From Saccoglossus kowalevskii (lineage: Eukaryota; Hemichordata; Enteropneusta; Harrimaniidae): 64,000 nucleotides of DNA. A program made the position numbers and the translations under genes. Shown piece after piece: positions 39,960 to 52,900 of the stretch (the first letter of the stretch is position 1; every line of letters starts with the position of its first letter). Under the pieces are notes generated by a model, which was not told the origin of the DNA, made no database searches, and saw nothing but the letters and a program-made list of their open reading frames with translations. Where the stretch lies: contig NW_003126641.1 of assembly GCF_000003605.2 (NCBI RefSeq), forward strand, positions 39,737 through 103,736, written 5' to 3'.

Positions 39960-42900
39960 ACCCACACAATTGACCATGTATTTTAAAATGTATTAAAAAA
40001 GCCAAACATGTAGATAATATATCGTTTATGCTTGTGTGTTAACAGACTCACACAATTGACCATGTATTTTAAAATGTATTAAAAAAGCCAAACATTGTAA
40101 ATACTATATCGTTTATGCTTGTGTGTTAACAGACTCACACAAATGACCATGTATTTTAAAATGTATTAAAAAAGCCAAACATTGTAAATACTGTATCGCA
40201 TATGCTTGTGTGTTAACAGGCCCACACAATTGACCATGTATTTTAAAATGTATCAAAAAAGCCAAACATTGTAAATACTGTATCGTTTATGCTTGTGTGT
40301 GTGACAACAGACCCACACAATTGACCATGTATTTTAAAATGTATTAAAAAGCCAAACATTGTAAATACCGTATCGTTTATGCTTGTATGTGCGTTAACGG
40401 ACCCACACAATTGACCATGTATTTTAAAATGTATTAAAAAGCCAAACATTGTAAATACTGTATCGTTTATGCCTGTGTGTGTGTGACAACAGACCCACAC
40501 AATTGACCATGTATTTTAAAATGTATTAAAAAAACCAAACATTGTAAATACTGTATCGTGCATGCTTGTGTGTGTGTGACAACAGACCCACACAATTGAC
40601 CATGTATTTTAAAATGTATTAAAAAAGCCAAACATTGTAAATACTATATCGTGCATGCTTGTGTGTGTGTGACAACAGACCCACACAATAGACAATGTGT
40701 TTTAAAATGTATTAAAAAAGCCAAACATTGTAAATACTGTATCGTTTATGCTTGTGTGTTAACAGACTCACACAATTGACCATGTATTTTAAAACGTATT
40801 AAAAAGCCAAACATTGTATATACTGTATCGTTTATGCTTGTGTGTTAACAGACCCACACAATTGACCATGTATTTTAAAATGTATTAAAAAGCCAAACAT
40901 TGTAAATACTGTATCGTTTATGCTTGTGTGTTAACAGACCCACACAATTGACCATGTATTTTTAAATGTATTAAAAAAGCCAAACATTGTAAATACTGTA
41001 TCGTGCATGCGTGTGTGTTAACAGACCCACACAATTGACCATGTATTTTAAAATGTATTAAAAAGCCAAACATTGTAAATACTGTATCGTTTATGCTTGT
41101 GTGTTAACAGACCCACACAATTGACCATGTTTTTTCAAATGTATTAAAAAAGCCAGACATTGTAAATACTGTATCGTTTATGCTTGTGTGTGTGTTAACG
41201 GACCCACACAATTGATCATGTATTTTAAAATGTATTAAAAAGCCAAACATTGTAAATACTGTATCGTTTATGCTTGTGTGTGTGTGACAACAGACCCAAA
41301 CAATTGACCATGTATTTTAAAATGTATTAAAAAAGCCAAACATTGTAAATACTGTATCGTGCATGTTTGTGTGTGTGTGACAACAGACCCACACAATTGA
41401 CCATGTATTTTAAAATGTATTAAAAAAGCCAAACATTGTAAATACTGTATCGTTTATGCTTGTGTGTTAACAGACCCACACAATTGACCATGTATTTTAA
41501 AATCTATTAAAAAAGCCAAACATTGTAAATACTGTATCGTTTATGCTTGTGTGTTAACTGACCCACACAATTGACCATGTATTTTAAAATGTATTAAAAA
41601 AGCCAGACATTGTAAATACTGTATCGTTTATGCTTGTGTGTGTGTTAACGGACCCACACAATTGATCATGTATTTTAAAATGTATTAAAAAGCCAAACAT
41701 TGTAAATACTGTATCGTGTATTCTTGTGTGTGTGTGACAACAGACCCACACAATTGACCATGTATTTTAAAATGTATTAAAAAAGCCAAACATTGTAAAT
41801 ACTATATCGTTTATGCTTGTGTGTTAACAGACCCACACAATTAACCATGTATTTTAAAATGTATTAAAAAAGCCAAACATTGTAAATACTGTATCGTGTA
41901 TGCTTGTGTGACAACAGACCCACACACTTGACCATGTATTTTAAAATGTATTAAAAAGCCAAACATTGTAAATACTGTATCGTTTATGCTTGTGTGTTAA
42001 CAGACCCACACAATTGACCATGTATTTTAAAATGTATTAAAAAAGCCAAACATTGTAAATACTGTATCGTTTATGCTTGTGTGTGTGACAACAGACCTAC
42101 ACAATTGACCATGTATTTTAAAATGTATTAAAAAAGCCAAACATTGTAAATACTATATCGTTTATGCTTGTGTGTTAACAGACCCACACAATTGACCATG
42201 TATTTTAAAATGTATTAAAAAGCCAAACATTGTAAATACTGTATCGTTTATGCTTGTGTGTTAACAGACCCACACAATTGACCATGTATTTTAAAATGTA
42301 CTAAAAAGCCAAACATTGTAAATACTGTATCGTTTATGCTTGTGTGTGTGTGACAACAGACCCAGACAATTGACCATGTATTTTAAAATGTATTAAAAAA
42401 GCCAAACATTGTAAATACTGTATAGTTTATGCTTGTGTGTTAACAGACCCACACAATTGACCATGTATTTTAAAATGTATTAAAAAAGCCAAACATTGTA
42501 AATACGGTATCGTTTATGCTTGTATGTGTGTTAACGGACCCACACAATTGACCATGTATTTTAAAATGTATTAAAAAGCCAAACATTGTAAATACTGTAT
42601 CGTTTATGCTTGTGTGTGTGTGACAACAGACCCACACAATTGACCATGTATTTTAAAATGTATTAAAAAAGCTAAACATTGTAAATACTGTATCGTGCAT
42701 GCTTGTGTGTGTGTGACAACAGACCCACACAATTGACCATGTATTTTAAAATGTATTAAAAAAGCCAAACATTGTAAATACTGTATCGTGCATGCTTGTG
42801 TGTGTGTGACAAAAGACCCACACAATTGACTATGTATTTTAAAATGTATTAAAAAAGCCAAACATTGTAAATACTGTATCGTTTATGCTTGTGTGTTAAC

Positions 42901-43490
42901 AGACTCACACAATTGACCATGTATTTTAAAACGTATTAAAAAGCCAAACATTGTAAATACTGTATCGTTTATGCTTGTGTGTGTGTGACAACAGACCCAC
43001 ACAATTGACCATGTATTTTAAAATGTATTAAAAAAGCCAAACATTGTAAATACGGTATCGTTTATGCTTGTATGTGTGTTAACGGACCCACACAATTGAC
43101 CATGTATTTTAAAATGTATTAAAAAGCCAAACATTGTAAATACTGTATCGTTTATGCTTGTGTGTGTGTGACAACAGACCCACACAATTGACCATGTATT
43201 TTAAAATGTATTAAAAAAGCTAAACATTGTAAATACTGTATCGTGCATGCTTGTGTGTGTGTGACAACAGACCCACACAATTGACCATGTATTTTAAAAT
43301 GTATTAAAAAAGCCAAACATTGTAAATACTGTATCGTGCATGCTTGTGTGTGTGTGACAAAAGACCCACACAATTGACTATGTATTTTAAAATGTATTAA
43401 AAAAGCCAAACATTGTAAATACTGTATCGTTTATGCTTGTGTGTTAACAGACTCACACAATTGACCATGTATTTTAAAACGTATTAAAAA
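39960..43490 (+). repeat. Class B block 2
   Basis: AACGTATT copies lie at about 40,793, 42,930 and 43,479, with GTATGTGTGTTAACGG and GACAAAAGACCC. This stretch is the left half of a large duplication with 54.5-57.4 kb (offset 14,483-14,485). A tandem 548-bp doubling occupies 42.45-43.5 kb. The right edge is a clean switch to class D that is repeated at about 57,430. Confidence 0.6.
42450..42997 (+). repeat. 548-bp six-monomer unit, tandem copy 1
   Basis: Carries TACGGTATCG (42,503), AAGCTAAACATTG, GACAAAAGACCC and AACGTATT (42,930). Each marker is repeated exactly 548 bp downstream. Edges are placed where matching stops and are accurate to within a monomer. Confidence 0.75.
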
Positions 43491-43508
43491 GCCAAACATT
43501 GTAAATAC
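42998..43508 (+). repeat. 548-bp six-monomer unit, tandem copy 2
   Basis: Second copy, with TACGGTATCG at 43,051 and AACGTATT at 43,479. The matched locus at 56.9-57.4 kb has the six-monomer unit only once. Confidence 0.75.
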
Positions 43509-44290
43509 TGTATCGTGCATGCTTGTGTGAGTGTGATAACAGACCCACACAATTGACCATGTATTTTAAAATGTATTTAAAAAGCCAAACATTGTAAATA
43601 CTGTATCGTGCATGCTTGTGTGTGTGTGACAACAGACCCACACAATTGACCATGTATTTTAAAATGTATTAAAAAAGCCAAACATTGTAAATACTGTATC
43701 GTGCATGCTTGTGTGTGTGTGTGTGACAACAGACCCACACAATTGACCATGTATTTTAAAATGTATTAAAAAGCCAAACATTGTAAATACTGTATCGTGC
43801 ATGCTTGTGTGAGTGTGACAACAGACCCACACAATTGACCATGTAATTTAAAATGTATTTAAAAAGCCAAACATTGTAAATACTGTATCGTGCATGCTTG
43901 TGTGTGTGTGACAACAGACCCACACAATTGACCATGTATTTTAAAATGTATTAAAAAAGCCAAACATTGTAAATACTATATCGTTTATGCATGTGTGTTA
44001 ACAGACCCACACAATTGACCATGTATTTTAAAATGTATTAAAAAAGCCAAACATTGTAAATACTGTATCGCATATGCTTGTGTGTTAACAGGCCCACACA
44101 ATAGACCATGTATTTTAAAATGTATTTAAAAAGCTAAACATTTCAAATACTGTATCGTTTATGCGTGTGTATGTGTGTTAACAGACCCACACAATTGACC
44201 ATGTATTTTAAAATGTATTTAAAAAGCCAAACATTTTAAATACTGTATCGTTTATGCTTGTGTGTTAACAGACCCACACAATTGACCATG
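43490..44290 (+). repeat. Class D block 2
   Basis: Two TGTGAGTGTGA copies (about 43,525 and 43,808) lead into ATGTAATTTAAAATG at 43,841, GCATATGC with CACAATAGACC (44,094) and AAGCTAAACATTTC. All recur at 57.44-58.1 kb at an offset of 13,937. Homology to that partner stops at about 44,185, where this copy keeps GACCCACAC and the partner has GAGCCACAC. The block ends in an indel cluster at about 44,298-44,372. Confidence 0.6.
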
Positions 44291-44297
44291 TATTTTA

Positions 44298-44372
44298 AAT
44301 GTATTAAAAAAGCCAAACATTGTAAATACTGTATCGTACATGCTTGTGTGTAACAGACCCACACAATGATCA
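44298..44372 (+). other. Indel cluster at class D to C switch
   Basis: TATTTTAAATG, GTGTGTAACAG and CACAATGATC each lack one base. The last two account for the 2-bp offset difference (19,276 against 19,278) with the matching copy at 63.6-64.0 kb, which is intact. Confidence 0.78.
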
Positions 44373-45337
44373 TGTACTAGTATTTTAAAATGTATTAAAA
44401 AGCCAAACATTGTAAATACTGTATCGCATATGCTTGTGTGTTAACAGGCCCACACAATATACCATGTATTTTAAAATGTATTTAAAAAGCCAAACATTGT
44501 AAATACTGTATCGTTTATGCTTGTGTGTTAACAGACCCACACAATTGGAGCATGTATTTTAAAATGTATTAAAAAAGCCAAACATTGTAAATACTGTATC
44601 GTTTATGCTTGTGTGTTAACAGACCCACACAATTGACCATGTATTTTAAAATGTATTAAACAAGCCAGACATTGTAAATACTGTATCGTTTATGCTTGTG
44701 TGTGTGTTAACAGACCCACACAATTGATCATGTATTTTAAAATGTATTAAAAAGCCAAACATTGTAAATACTGTATCGTTTATGCTTGTGTGTGTGTGAC
44801 AACAGACCCACACAATTGACCATGTATTTTAAAATGTATTAAAAAGCCAAACATTGTAAATACTGTATCGTTTATGCTGTGTGTGTTAACATACCCACAC
44901 AATTGACCATGTATTTTAAAATGTATTAAAAAGCCAAACATTGTAAATACTATATCGTTTATGCTTGTGTGTTAAGAGACCCACACAATTGACCATGTAT
45001 TTTAAAATGTATTAAAAAAGCCAGACATTGTAAATACTGTATCGTTTATGCTTGTGTGTGTGTGTGACAACAGACCCACGCAATTGACCATTTCCTAGTA
45101 TTTTAAAATGTATTAAAAAAGCCAAACATTGTAAATACTGTATCGTTTATGCTTGTGTGTCTGTGACAACAGACCCAAACAATTGACCGTGTATTTTAAA
45201 ATGTATTAAAAAGCCAAACATTGTAAATACTGTATCGTTTATGCTTGTGTGTCTGTGACAACAGACCCAAACAATCGACCATGTATTTTAAAATGTATTA
45301 AAAAGCCAAACATTGTATATACTGTATCGTTTATGCT

Positions 45338-45353
45338 TGTGTGTGTGTGTGTG
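45338..45353 (+). repeat. Expanded (TG)8 microsatellite
   Basis: Eight units. This is the first of two matching alleles 1,899 bp apart. Confidence 0.88.
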
Positions 45354-46364
45354 TTAACAGACCCACACAATTGACCATGTATTTTAAAATGTATTAAAAA
45401 AGACAAACATTGCAAATACTGTATCGTTTATGCTTGTGTGTGTGTTAACGGACCCACACAATTGACCATGTATTTTAAAATGTATTAAAAAAGCCAAACA
45501 TTGTAAATACTGTATCGTGCATGCTTGTGTGTTAACAGACCCACACAATTGACCATGTACTAGTATTTTAAAATGTATTAAAAAGCCAAACATTGTAAAT
45601 ACTGTATCGCATATGCTTGTGTGTTAACAGGCCCACACAATATACCATGTATTTTAAAATGTATTTAAAAAGCCAAACATTGTAAATACTGTATCGTTTA
45701 TGCTTGTGTGTTAACAGACCCACACAATTGAGCATGTATTTTAAAATGTATTAAAAAAGGCCACACATTGTAAATACTGTATCGTGTATGCTTGTGTGTC
45801 AACAGAGCCACACAATTGACCATGTATTTTAAAATGTATTAAAAAGCCAAACATTGTAAATACTGTATCGTTTATGCTTGTGTGTTAACAGACACACACA
45901 ATTGACCATGTACTAGTATTGTAAAATGTATTAAAAAGCCAAACATTGTAAATACTGTATCGTTTATGCTTGTGTGTTAACAGACCCACACAATTGACCA
46001 TGTACTAGTATTTTAAAATGTATTAAAAAAGCCAAACATTGTAAATACTGTATCGTGCATGCTTGTGTGTTAACAGACCCACACAATTGACCATGTACTA
46101 GTATTTTAAAATGTATTAAAAAGCCAAACATTGTAAATACTGTATCGTTTATACCTGTGACAACAGACCCACACAATTGACCATGTATTTTAAAATGTAT
46201 TAAAAAAGCCAAACATTGTAAATACTGTATCGTTTATGCTTGTGTGTTAACAGACTCACACAATTGACCATGTATTTTAAAATGTATTAAAAAAGTATTA
46301 AAAAGCCAAACATTGTAAATACTGTATCGTTTATGCTTGTCTGTTAACAGACCCACACAATTGA

Positions 46365-46535
46365 CCATGTATTTAAATGTATTAAAAAACCAGACATTGT
46401 AAATACTGTATCGTTTATGCTTGTGTGTGTGTTAACGGACCCACACAATTGACATGTATTTTAAATGTATTAAAAAGCCAAACATGTAATACTGTATCGT
46501 TTATGCTTGTGTGTTAACAGACCCACACAATGACC
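46365..46535 (+). other. Indel cluster at register jump inside class C
   Basis: Missing bases in GTATTTAAATG, TTGACATG, TTTTAAATG, AACATGTAATACTG and CACAATGACC. After it the sequence restarts as a copy of 44.65 kb onward (offset 1,899). Confidence 0.8.
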
Positions 46536-47236
46536 ATGTATTTTAAAATGTATTAAAAAAGCCAGACATTGTAAATACTGTATCGTTTATGCTTGTGTGT
46601 GTGTTAACAGACCCACACAATTGATCATGTATTTTAAAATGTATTAAAAAGCCAAACATTGTAAATACTGTATCGTTTATTCTTGTGTGTGTGTGACAAC
46701 AGACCCACACAATTGACCATGTATTTTAAAATGTATTAAAAAGCCAAACATTGTAAATACTGTATCGTTTATGCTGTGTGTGTTAACATACCCACACAAT
46801 TGACCATGTATTTTAAAATGTATTAAAAAGCCAAACATTGTAAATACTATATCGTTTATGCTTGTGTGTTAACAGACCCACACAATTGACCATGTATTTT
46901 AAAATGTATTAAAAAAGCCAGACATTGTAAATACTGTATCGTTTATGCTTGTGTGTGTGTGTGTGACAACAGACCCACGCAATTGACCATTTCCTAGTAT
47001 TTTAAAATGTATTAAAAAAGCCAAACATTGTAAATACTGTATCGTTTATGCTTGTGTGTCTGTGACAACAGACCCAAACAATTGACCGTGTATTTTAAAA
47101 TGTATTAAAAAGCCAAACATTGTAAATACTGTATCGTTTATGCTTGTGTGTCTGTGACAACAGACCCAAACAATTGACCATGTATTTTAAAATGTATTAA
47201 AAAGCCAAACATTGTATATACTGTATCGTTTATGCT

Positions 47237-47252
47237 TGTGTGTGTGTGTGTG
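47237..47252 (+). repeat. Expanded (TG)8 microsatellite
   Basis: Eight units. This is the second of the pair at offset 1,899 with 45,338. Confidence 0.88.
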
Positions 47253-47699
47253 TTAACAGACCCACACAATTGACCATGTATTTTAAAATGTATTAAAAAA
47301 GACAAACATTGCAAATACTGTATCGTTTATGCTTGTGTGTGTGTTAACGGACCCACACAATTGACCATGTATTTTAAAATGTATTAAAAAAGCCAAACAT
47401 TGTAAATACTGTATCGTGCATGCTTGTGTGTTAACAGACCCACACAATTGACCATGTACTAGTATTTTAAAATGTATTAAAAAGCCAAACATTGTAAATA
47501 CTGTATCGCATATGCTTGTGTGTTAACAGGCCCACACAATATACCATGTATTTTAAAATGTATTTAAAAAGCCAAACATTGTAAATACTGTATCGTTTAT
47601 GCTTGTGTGTTAACAGACCCACACAATTGATCATGTATTTTAAAATGTATTAAAAAAGCCAAACATTGTAAATACTGTATCGTTTATGCTTGTGTGTTA

Positions 47700-48820
47700 A
47701 CAGACCCACACAATTGACCATGTATTTTAAAATGTATTAAAAAAGCCAAACATTGTAAATACTGTATCGTTTATGCTTGTGTGTTAACAGACCCACACAA
47801 TTGACCATGTATTTTAAAATGTATTAAAAAAGCCAGACATTGTAAATACTGTATCGTTTATGCTTGTGTGTGTGTTAACAGACCCACACAATTGATCATG
47901 TATTATAAAATGTATTAAAAAGCCAAACATTGTAAATACTGTATCGTTTATGCTTGTGTGTGTGTGACAACAGACCCACACAATTGACCATGTATTTTAA
48001 AATGTATTTAAAAAGCCAAACATTGTAAATACTGTATCGTTTATGCTTGTGTGTTAACAGACCCACACAATTGACCATGTATTTTAAAATGTATTAAAAA
48101 AGCCAAACATTGTAAATACTGTATCGTTTATGCTTGTGTGTTAACAGACCCACACAATTGAGCATGTATTTTAAAATGTATTTAAAAAGCCAGACATTGT
48201 AAATACTGTATCGTTTATGCTTGTGTGTGTGTTAACGGACCCACACAATTGATCATGTATTTTAAAATGTATTAAAAAGCCAAACATTGTAAATACTGTA
48301 TCGTTTATGCTTGTGTGTGTGTGACAACAGACCCACACAATTGACCATGTATTTTAAAATGTATTAAAAAAGCCAAACATTGTAAATACTGTATCGTCCA
48401 TGCTTGTGTGTGTGTTAACGGACCCACACAATTGACCATGTATTTTAAAATGTATTAAAAAGCCAAACATTGTAAATACTGTATCGTTTATGCTTGTGTG
48501 TGGTGTGACAAAAGACCCACACAATTGACTATGTATTTTAAAATGTATTAAAAAGCAAAACATTGTAAATACTGTATCGTGCATGCTTGTGTGTTAACAG
48601 ACCTACACAATTGACCATGTATTTTAAAATGTATTTAAAAAGCCAAACATTGTAAATACTGTATCGAGTATGCTTGTGTGTGTGTGACAACAGACCCACA
48701 CAATTGACCATGTATTTTAAAATGTATTTAAAAAGGCCACACATTGTAAATACTGTATCGTGTATGCTTGTGTGACAACAGAGCCGCACAATTGACCATG
48801 TATTTTAAAATGCATTAAAA
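47700..48820 (+). repeat. Class D block 3 (composite of two distant D segments)
   Basis: The left part matches about 22.4-22.9 kb at offset 25,289. The right part (48.3-48.82 kb) matches 20.86-21.37 kb at offset 27,442-27,443 and shares the rare variants CGTCCATG (48,395), TCGAGTATGC (48,664) and AAAATGCATT (48,808). The step from one offset to the other implies about 2.15 kb is skipped relative to the 20-23 kb region. Confidence 0.55.
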
Positions 48821-49930
48821 AGCCAAACATTGTAAATACTGTATCGTTTATGCTTGTGTGTTAACAGACCCACACAATTGACCATGTACTAGTATTTTAA
48901 AATGTATTAAAAAAGCGAAACATTGTAAATACTGTATCGCATATGCTTGTGTGTTAACAGGCCCACACAATAGACCATGTATTTTAAAATGTATTTAAAA
49001 AGCCAAACATTTTAAATACTGTATCGTTTATGCTTGTGTATTAACAGACCCACACAATTGACCATGTATTTTAAAATGTATTAAAAAAGCCAAACATTGT
49101 AAATACTATATCGTTTATGCTTGTGTGTTAACAGACTCACACAATTGACCATGTATTTTAAAATGTATTAAAAAAGCCGAACATTGTAAATACTGTATCG
49201 CATATGCTTGTGTGTTAACAGGCCCACACAATTGACCATGTATTTTAAAATGTATTAAAAAAGCCAAACATTGTAAATATTGTATCGTTTATGCGTGTGT
49301 GTGTATGACAACAGACCCACACAATTGACCATGTATTTTAAAATGTATTAAAAAATCCAAACATTGTAAATACTGTATCGTGCATGCTTGTGTGTTAACA
49401 GACCCACACAATTGACCATGTATTTTAAAATGTATTAAAAAGCCAAACATTGTAAATACTGTATCGTTTATGCTTGTGTGTGTGTGTGACAACAGACCCA
49501 CGCAATTGACCATGTACTAGTATTTTAAAATGTATTAAAAAAGCCAAACATTGTAAATACTGTATCGTTTATGCTTGTGTGTCTGTGACAACAGACCCAA
49601 ACAATTTACCATTTATTTTAAAATGTATTAAAAAGCCAAACAATGTAAATACTGTATCGTTTATGCTTGTGTGTCTTTGACAACAGACCCAAACAATTGA
49701 CCATGTATTTTAAAATGTATTAAAAAGCCAAACATTGTATATACTGTATCGTTTATGCTTGTGTGTGTGTGTGTGTTAACAGACCCACACAATTGACCAT
49801 GTATTTTAAAATGTATTAAAAAAGACAAACATTGCAAATACTGTATCGTTTATGCTTGTGTGTGTGTGTGTGTTAACGGACCCACACAATTGACCATGTA
49901 TTTTAAAATGTATTAAAAAGCCAAACATTG
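48820..49930 (+). repeat. Class C block 6
   Basis: It matches 17.13-18.05 kb at a constant offset of 31,694, including AAGCGAAACATTG (48,913) and the GCGTGTGTGTGTATGACAAC copy (about 49,293). The switch from class D lies at about 48,815-48,825: the D partner reads AAACCTTG there and this copy already reads AAACATTG. Confidence 0.6.
49760..49775 (+). repeat. Expanded (TG)8 microsatellite
   Basis: Eight units in the copy matching 18,066, which has 11. The monomer after it also has an unusually long TG tract before TTAACGG (about 49,857-49,872), a second expansion not seen in other GACAAAC monomers. Confidence 0.86.
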
Positions 49931-52900
49931 TAAATACTGTATCGTTTAAGCTTGTGAGTTAACAGACTCATCACACAATTGACCATGTATTTTAAAACGT
50001 ATTAAAAAGCCAAACATTGTATATACTGTATCGTTTATGCTTGTGTGTTAACAGACCCACACAATTGACCATGTATTTTAAAATGTATTAAAAAGCCAAA
50101 CATTGTAAATACTGTATCGTTTATGCTTGTGTATTAACAGACCCACACAATTGACCATGTATTTTAAAATGTATTAAAAAAGCCAAACATTGTAAATACT
50201 GTATCGTTTATGCTTGTGTGTTAACAGACCCACACAATTGACCATGTACTAGTATTTTAAAATGTATTAAAAAAGCGAAACATTGTAAATACTGTATCGC
50301 ATATGCTTGTGTGTTAACAGGCCCACACAATAGACCATGTATTTTAAAATGTATTTAAAAAGCCAAACATTTTAAATACTGTATCGTTTATGCTTGTGTA
50401 TTAACAGACCCACACAATTGACCATGTATTTTAAAATGTATTAAAAAAGCCAAACATTGTAAATACTGTATCGTTTATGCTTGTGTGTTAACAAACCCAC
50501 ACAATTGACCATGTATTTTAAAATGTATTTAAAAAGCCAGACATTGTAAATACTGTATCGTTTATGCTTGTGTGTGTGTTAACAGACCCACACAATTGAC
50601 CATGTATTTTAAAATGTATTAAAAAGCCAAACATTGTAAATACTGTATCGTTTATGCATGTGTGTTAACAGACCCACACAATTGACCATGTATTTTAAAA
50701 TGTATTAAAAAAGCCAAACATTGTAAATACTGTATCGTGCATGCGTGTGTGTTAACAGACCCACACAATTGACCATGTATTTTAAAATGTATTAAAAAGC
50801 CAAACATTGTAAATACTGTATCGTGCATGCTTGTGTGTGTGTGACAACAGACCCACACAATTGACCATGTATTTTAAAATGTATTAAAAAAGCCAAACAT
50901 TGTAAATACTGTATCGTGCATGCTTGTGTGTGTGTGACAAAAGACCCACACAATTGACTATGTATTTTAAAATGTATTAAAAAAGCCAAACATTGTAAAT
51001 ACTGTATCGTTTATGCTTGTGTGTTAACAGACTCACACAATTGACCATGTATTTTAAAACGTATTAAAAAGCCAAACATTGTATATACTGTATCGTTTAT
51101 GCTTGTGTGTTAACAGACCCACACAATTGACCATGTATTTTAAAATGTATTAAAAAGCCAAACATTGTAAATACTGTATCGTTTATGCATGTGTGTTAAC
51201 AGACCCACACAATTGACCATGTATTTTAAAATGTATTAAAAAAGCCAAAACATTGTAAATACTGTATCGTGCATGCGTGTGTGTTAACAGACCCACACAA
51301 TTGACCATGTAATTTTAAAATGTATTAAAAAGCCAAACATTGCAAATACTGTATCGTGCATGCTTGTGTGTGTGTGTGACAACAGACCCACACAATTGAC
51401 CATGTATTTTAAAATGTATTAAAAAAGCCAAACATTGTAAATACTGTATCGTGCATGCGTGTGTGTTAACAGACCCACACAATTGACCATGTATTTTAAA
51501 ATGTATTAAAAAAGCCAAACATTGTAAATACTGTATCGTTTATGCTTGTGTGTTAACAGACACACAATTGACCATGTATTTTAAAATGTATTAAAAAAGC
51601 CAAACATTGTAAATACTGTATCGTTTATGCTTGTGTGTTAACAGACCCACACAATTGACCATGTATTTTAAAATGTATTAAAAAAGCCAGACATTGTAAA
51701 TACTGTATCGTTTATGCTTGTGTGTGTGTTAACGGACGCACACAATTGATCATGTATTTTAAAATGTATTAAAAAGCCAAACATTGTAAATACTGTATCG
51801 TTTATGCTTGTTTGTGTGTGACAACAGACCCACACAATTGACCATGTATTTTAAAATGTATTAAAAAAGCCAAACATTGTAAATACTGTATCGTGCATGC
51901 TTGTGTGTGTGTGACAACAGACCCACACAATTGACTATGTATTTTAAAATGTATTAAAAAGAGCCAAACACTGTAAATACTGTATCGTGCATGCTTGTGT
52001 GTTAACAGACCCACACAATTGACCATGTATTTTAAATGTATTAAAAAAGCCAAACACTGTAAATACTGTATCGTGTATGCTTGTGTGTGTGTGACAACAG
52101 ACCCACACAATTGACCATGTATTTTAAAATGTATTAAAAAAGCCAAACATTGGAAATACTGTATCGTGTATGCTTGTGTGACAACAGACCCACAAAATTG
52201 ACCATGTATTTTAAAATGTATTAAAAAAGCCAAACATTGCAAATACTGTATCGTTTATGCTTGTGTATGTGTGTTAACAGACCCACACAATTGACCATGT
52301 ATTTTAAAATGTATTAAAAAAGCCAAACATTGTAGATAATATATCGTTTATGCTTGTGTGTTAACAGACTCACACAATTGACCATGTATTTTAAAATGTA
52401 TTAAAAAAGCCAAACATTGTAAATACTATATCGTTTATGCTTGTGTGTTAACAGACTCACACAAATGACCATGTATTTTAAAATGTATTAAAAAAGCCAA
52501 ACATTGTAAATACTGTATCGCATATGCTTGTGTGTTAACAGGCCCACACAATTGACCATGTATTTTAAAATGTATCAAAAAAGCCAAACATTGCAAATAC
52601 TGTATCGTTTATGCTTGTGTATGTGTGTTGACAGACCCACACAATTGACCATGTATTTTAAAATGTATTAAAAAAGCCAAACATTGTAAATACTGTATCG
52701 TTTATGCTTGTGTGTGTGTGACAACAGACCCACACAATTGACCATGTATTTTAAAATGTATCAAAAAAGCCAAACATTGTAAATACTGTATCGTTTATGC
52801 TTGTGTGTGTGTTAACGGGCCCACACAATTGACCATGTATTTTAAAATGTATTAAAAAAACCAAACATTGTAAATACTGTATCGTTTATGCTTGTGTGTG

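Larger units (their letters stand above)
34270..39960 (+). repeat. Class C block 4
   Basis: Class C order throughout. The 36.95-39.95 kb part matches 11.63-14.63 kb at offsets 25,317, then 25,408, then 25,320; the steps are one monomer gained (about 37,560-37,650) and one lost (the expanded-TG monomer missing near 38,095). The 35.2-36.2 kb part matches 46.58-47.5 kb at an offset of about 11,340. It contains a 15-bp-deleted monomer at 38,881. It ends at a switch to class B with missing bases at 39,954 and 40,009. Confidence 0.6.
40020..44185 (+). repeat. Large duplicated segment, left copy
   Basis: Matches 54,416-58,122. Offsets are 14,396 at 40.01 kb, 14,483-14,485 from 40.24 to about 42.9 kb, and 13,937 from about 43.5 to 44.18 kb. 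Steps correspond to one monomer missing here near 40.25 kb and one extra six-monomer unit at 42.45-43.5 kb. The private variant TTTTTTCAAATG (41,130) is shared at exactly 14,484. Confidence 0.75.
44290..47700 (+). repeat. Class C block 5
   Basis: There are two near-copies of a segment of about 0.9 kb: 44.7-45.6 kb and 46.6-47.5 kb, offset about 1,899. Each carries TTAACATACCCAC, CATTTCCTAGTATT, two CTGTGACAACAGACCCAAAC copies and an 8-unit TG monomer. An indel cluster at 46,365-46,535 separates the end of the first pass from the start of the second. Positions 44.4-44.75 kb match the last 350 bp of the window (offset 19,278). Confidence 0.55.

Noticed and set aside
49967-49980. ATC insertion in GACTCATCACAC as a target-site duplication or insertion footprint
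   Set aside because: The same 3-bp insertion is present at 2,251 with the same downstream neighbour, so it is an inherited monomer variant.
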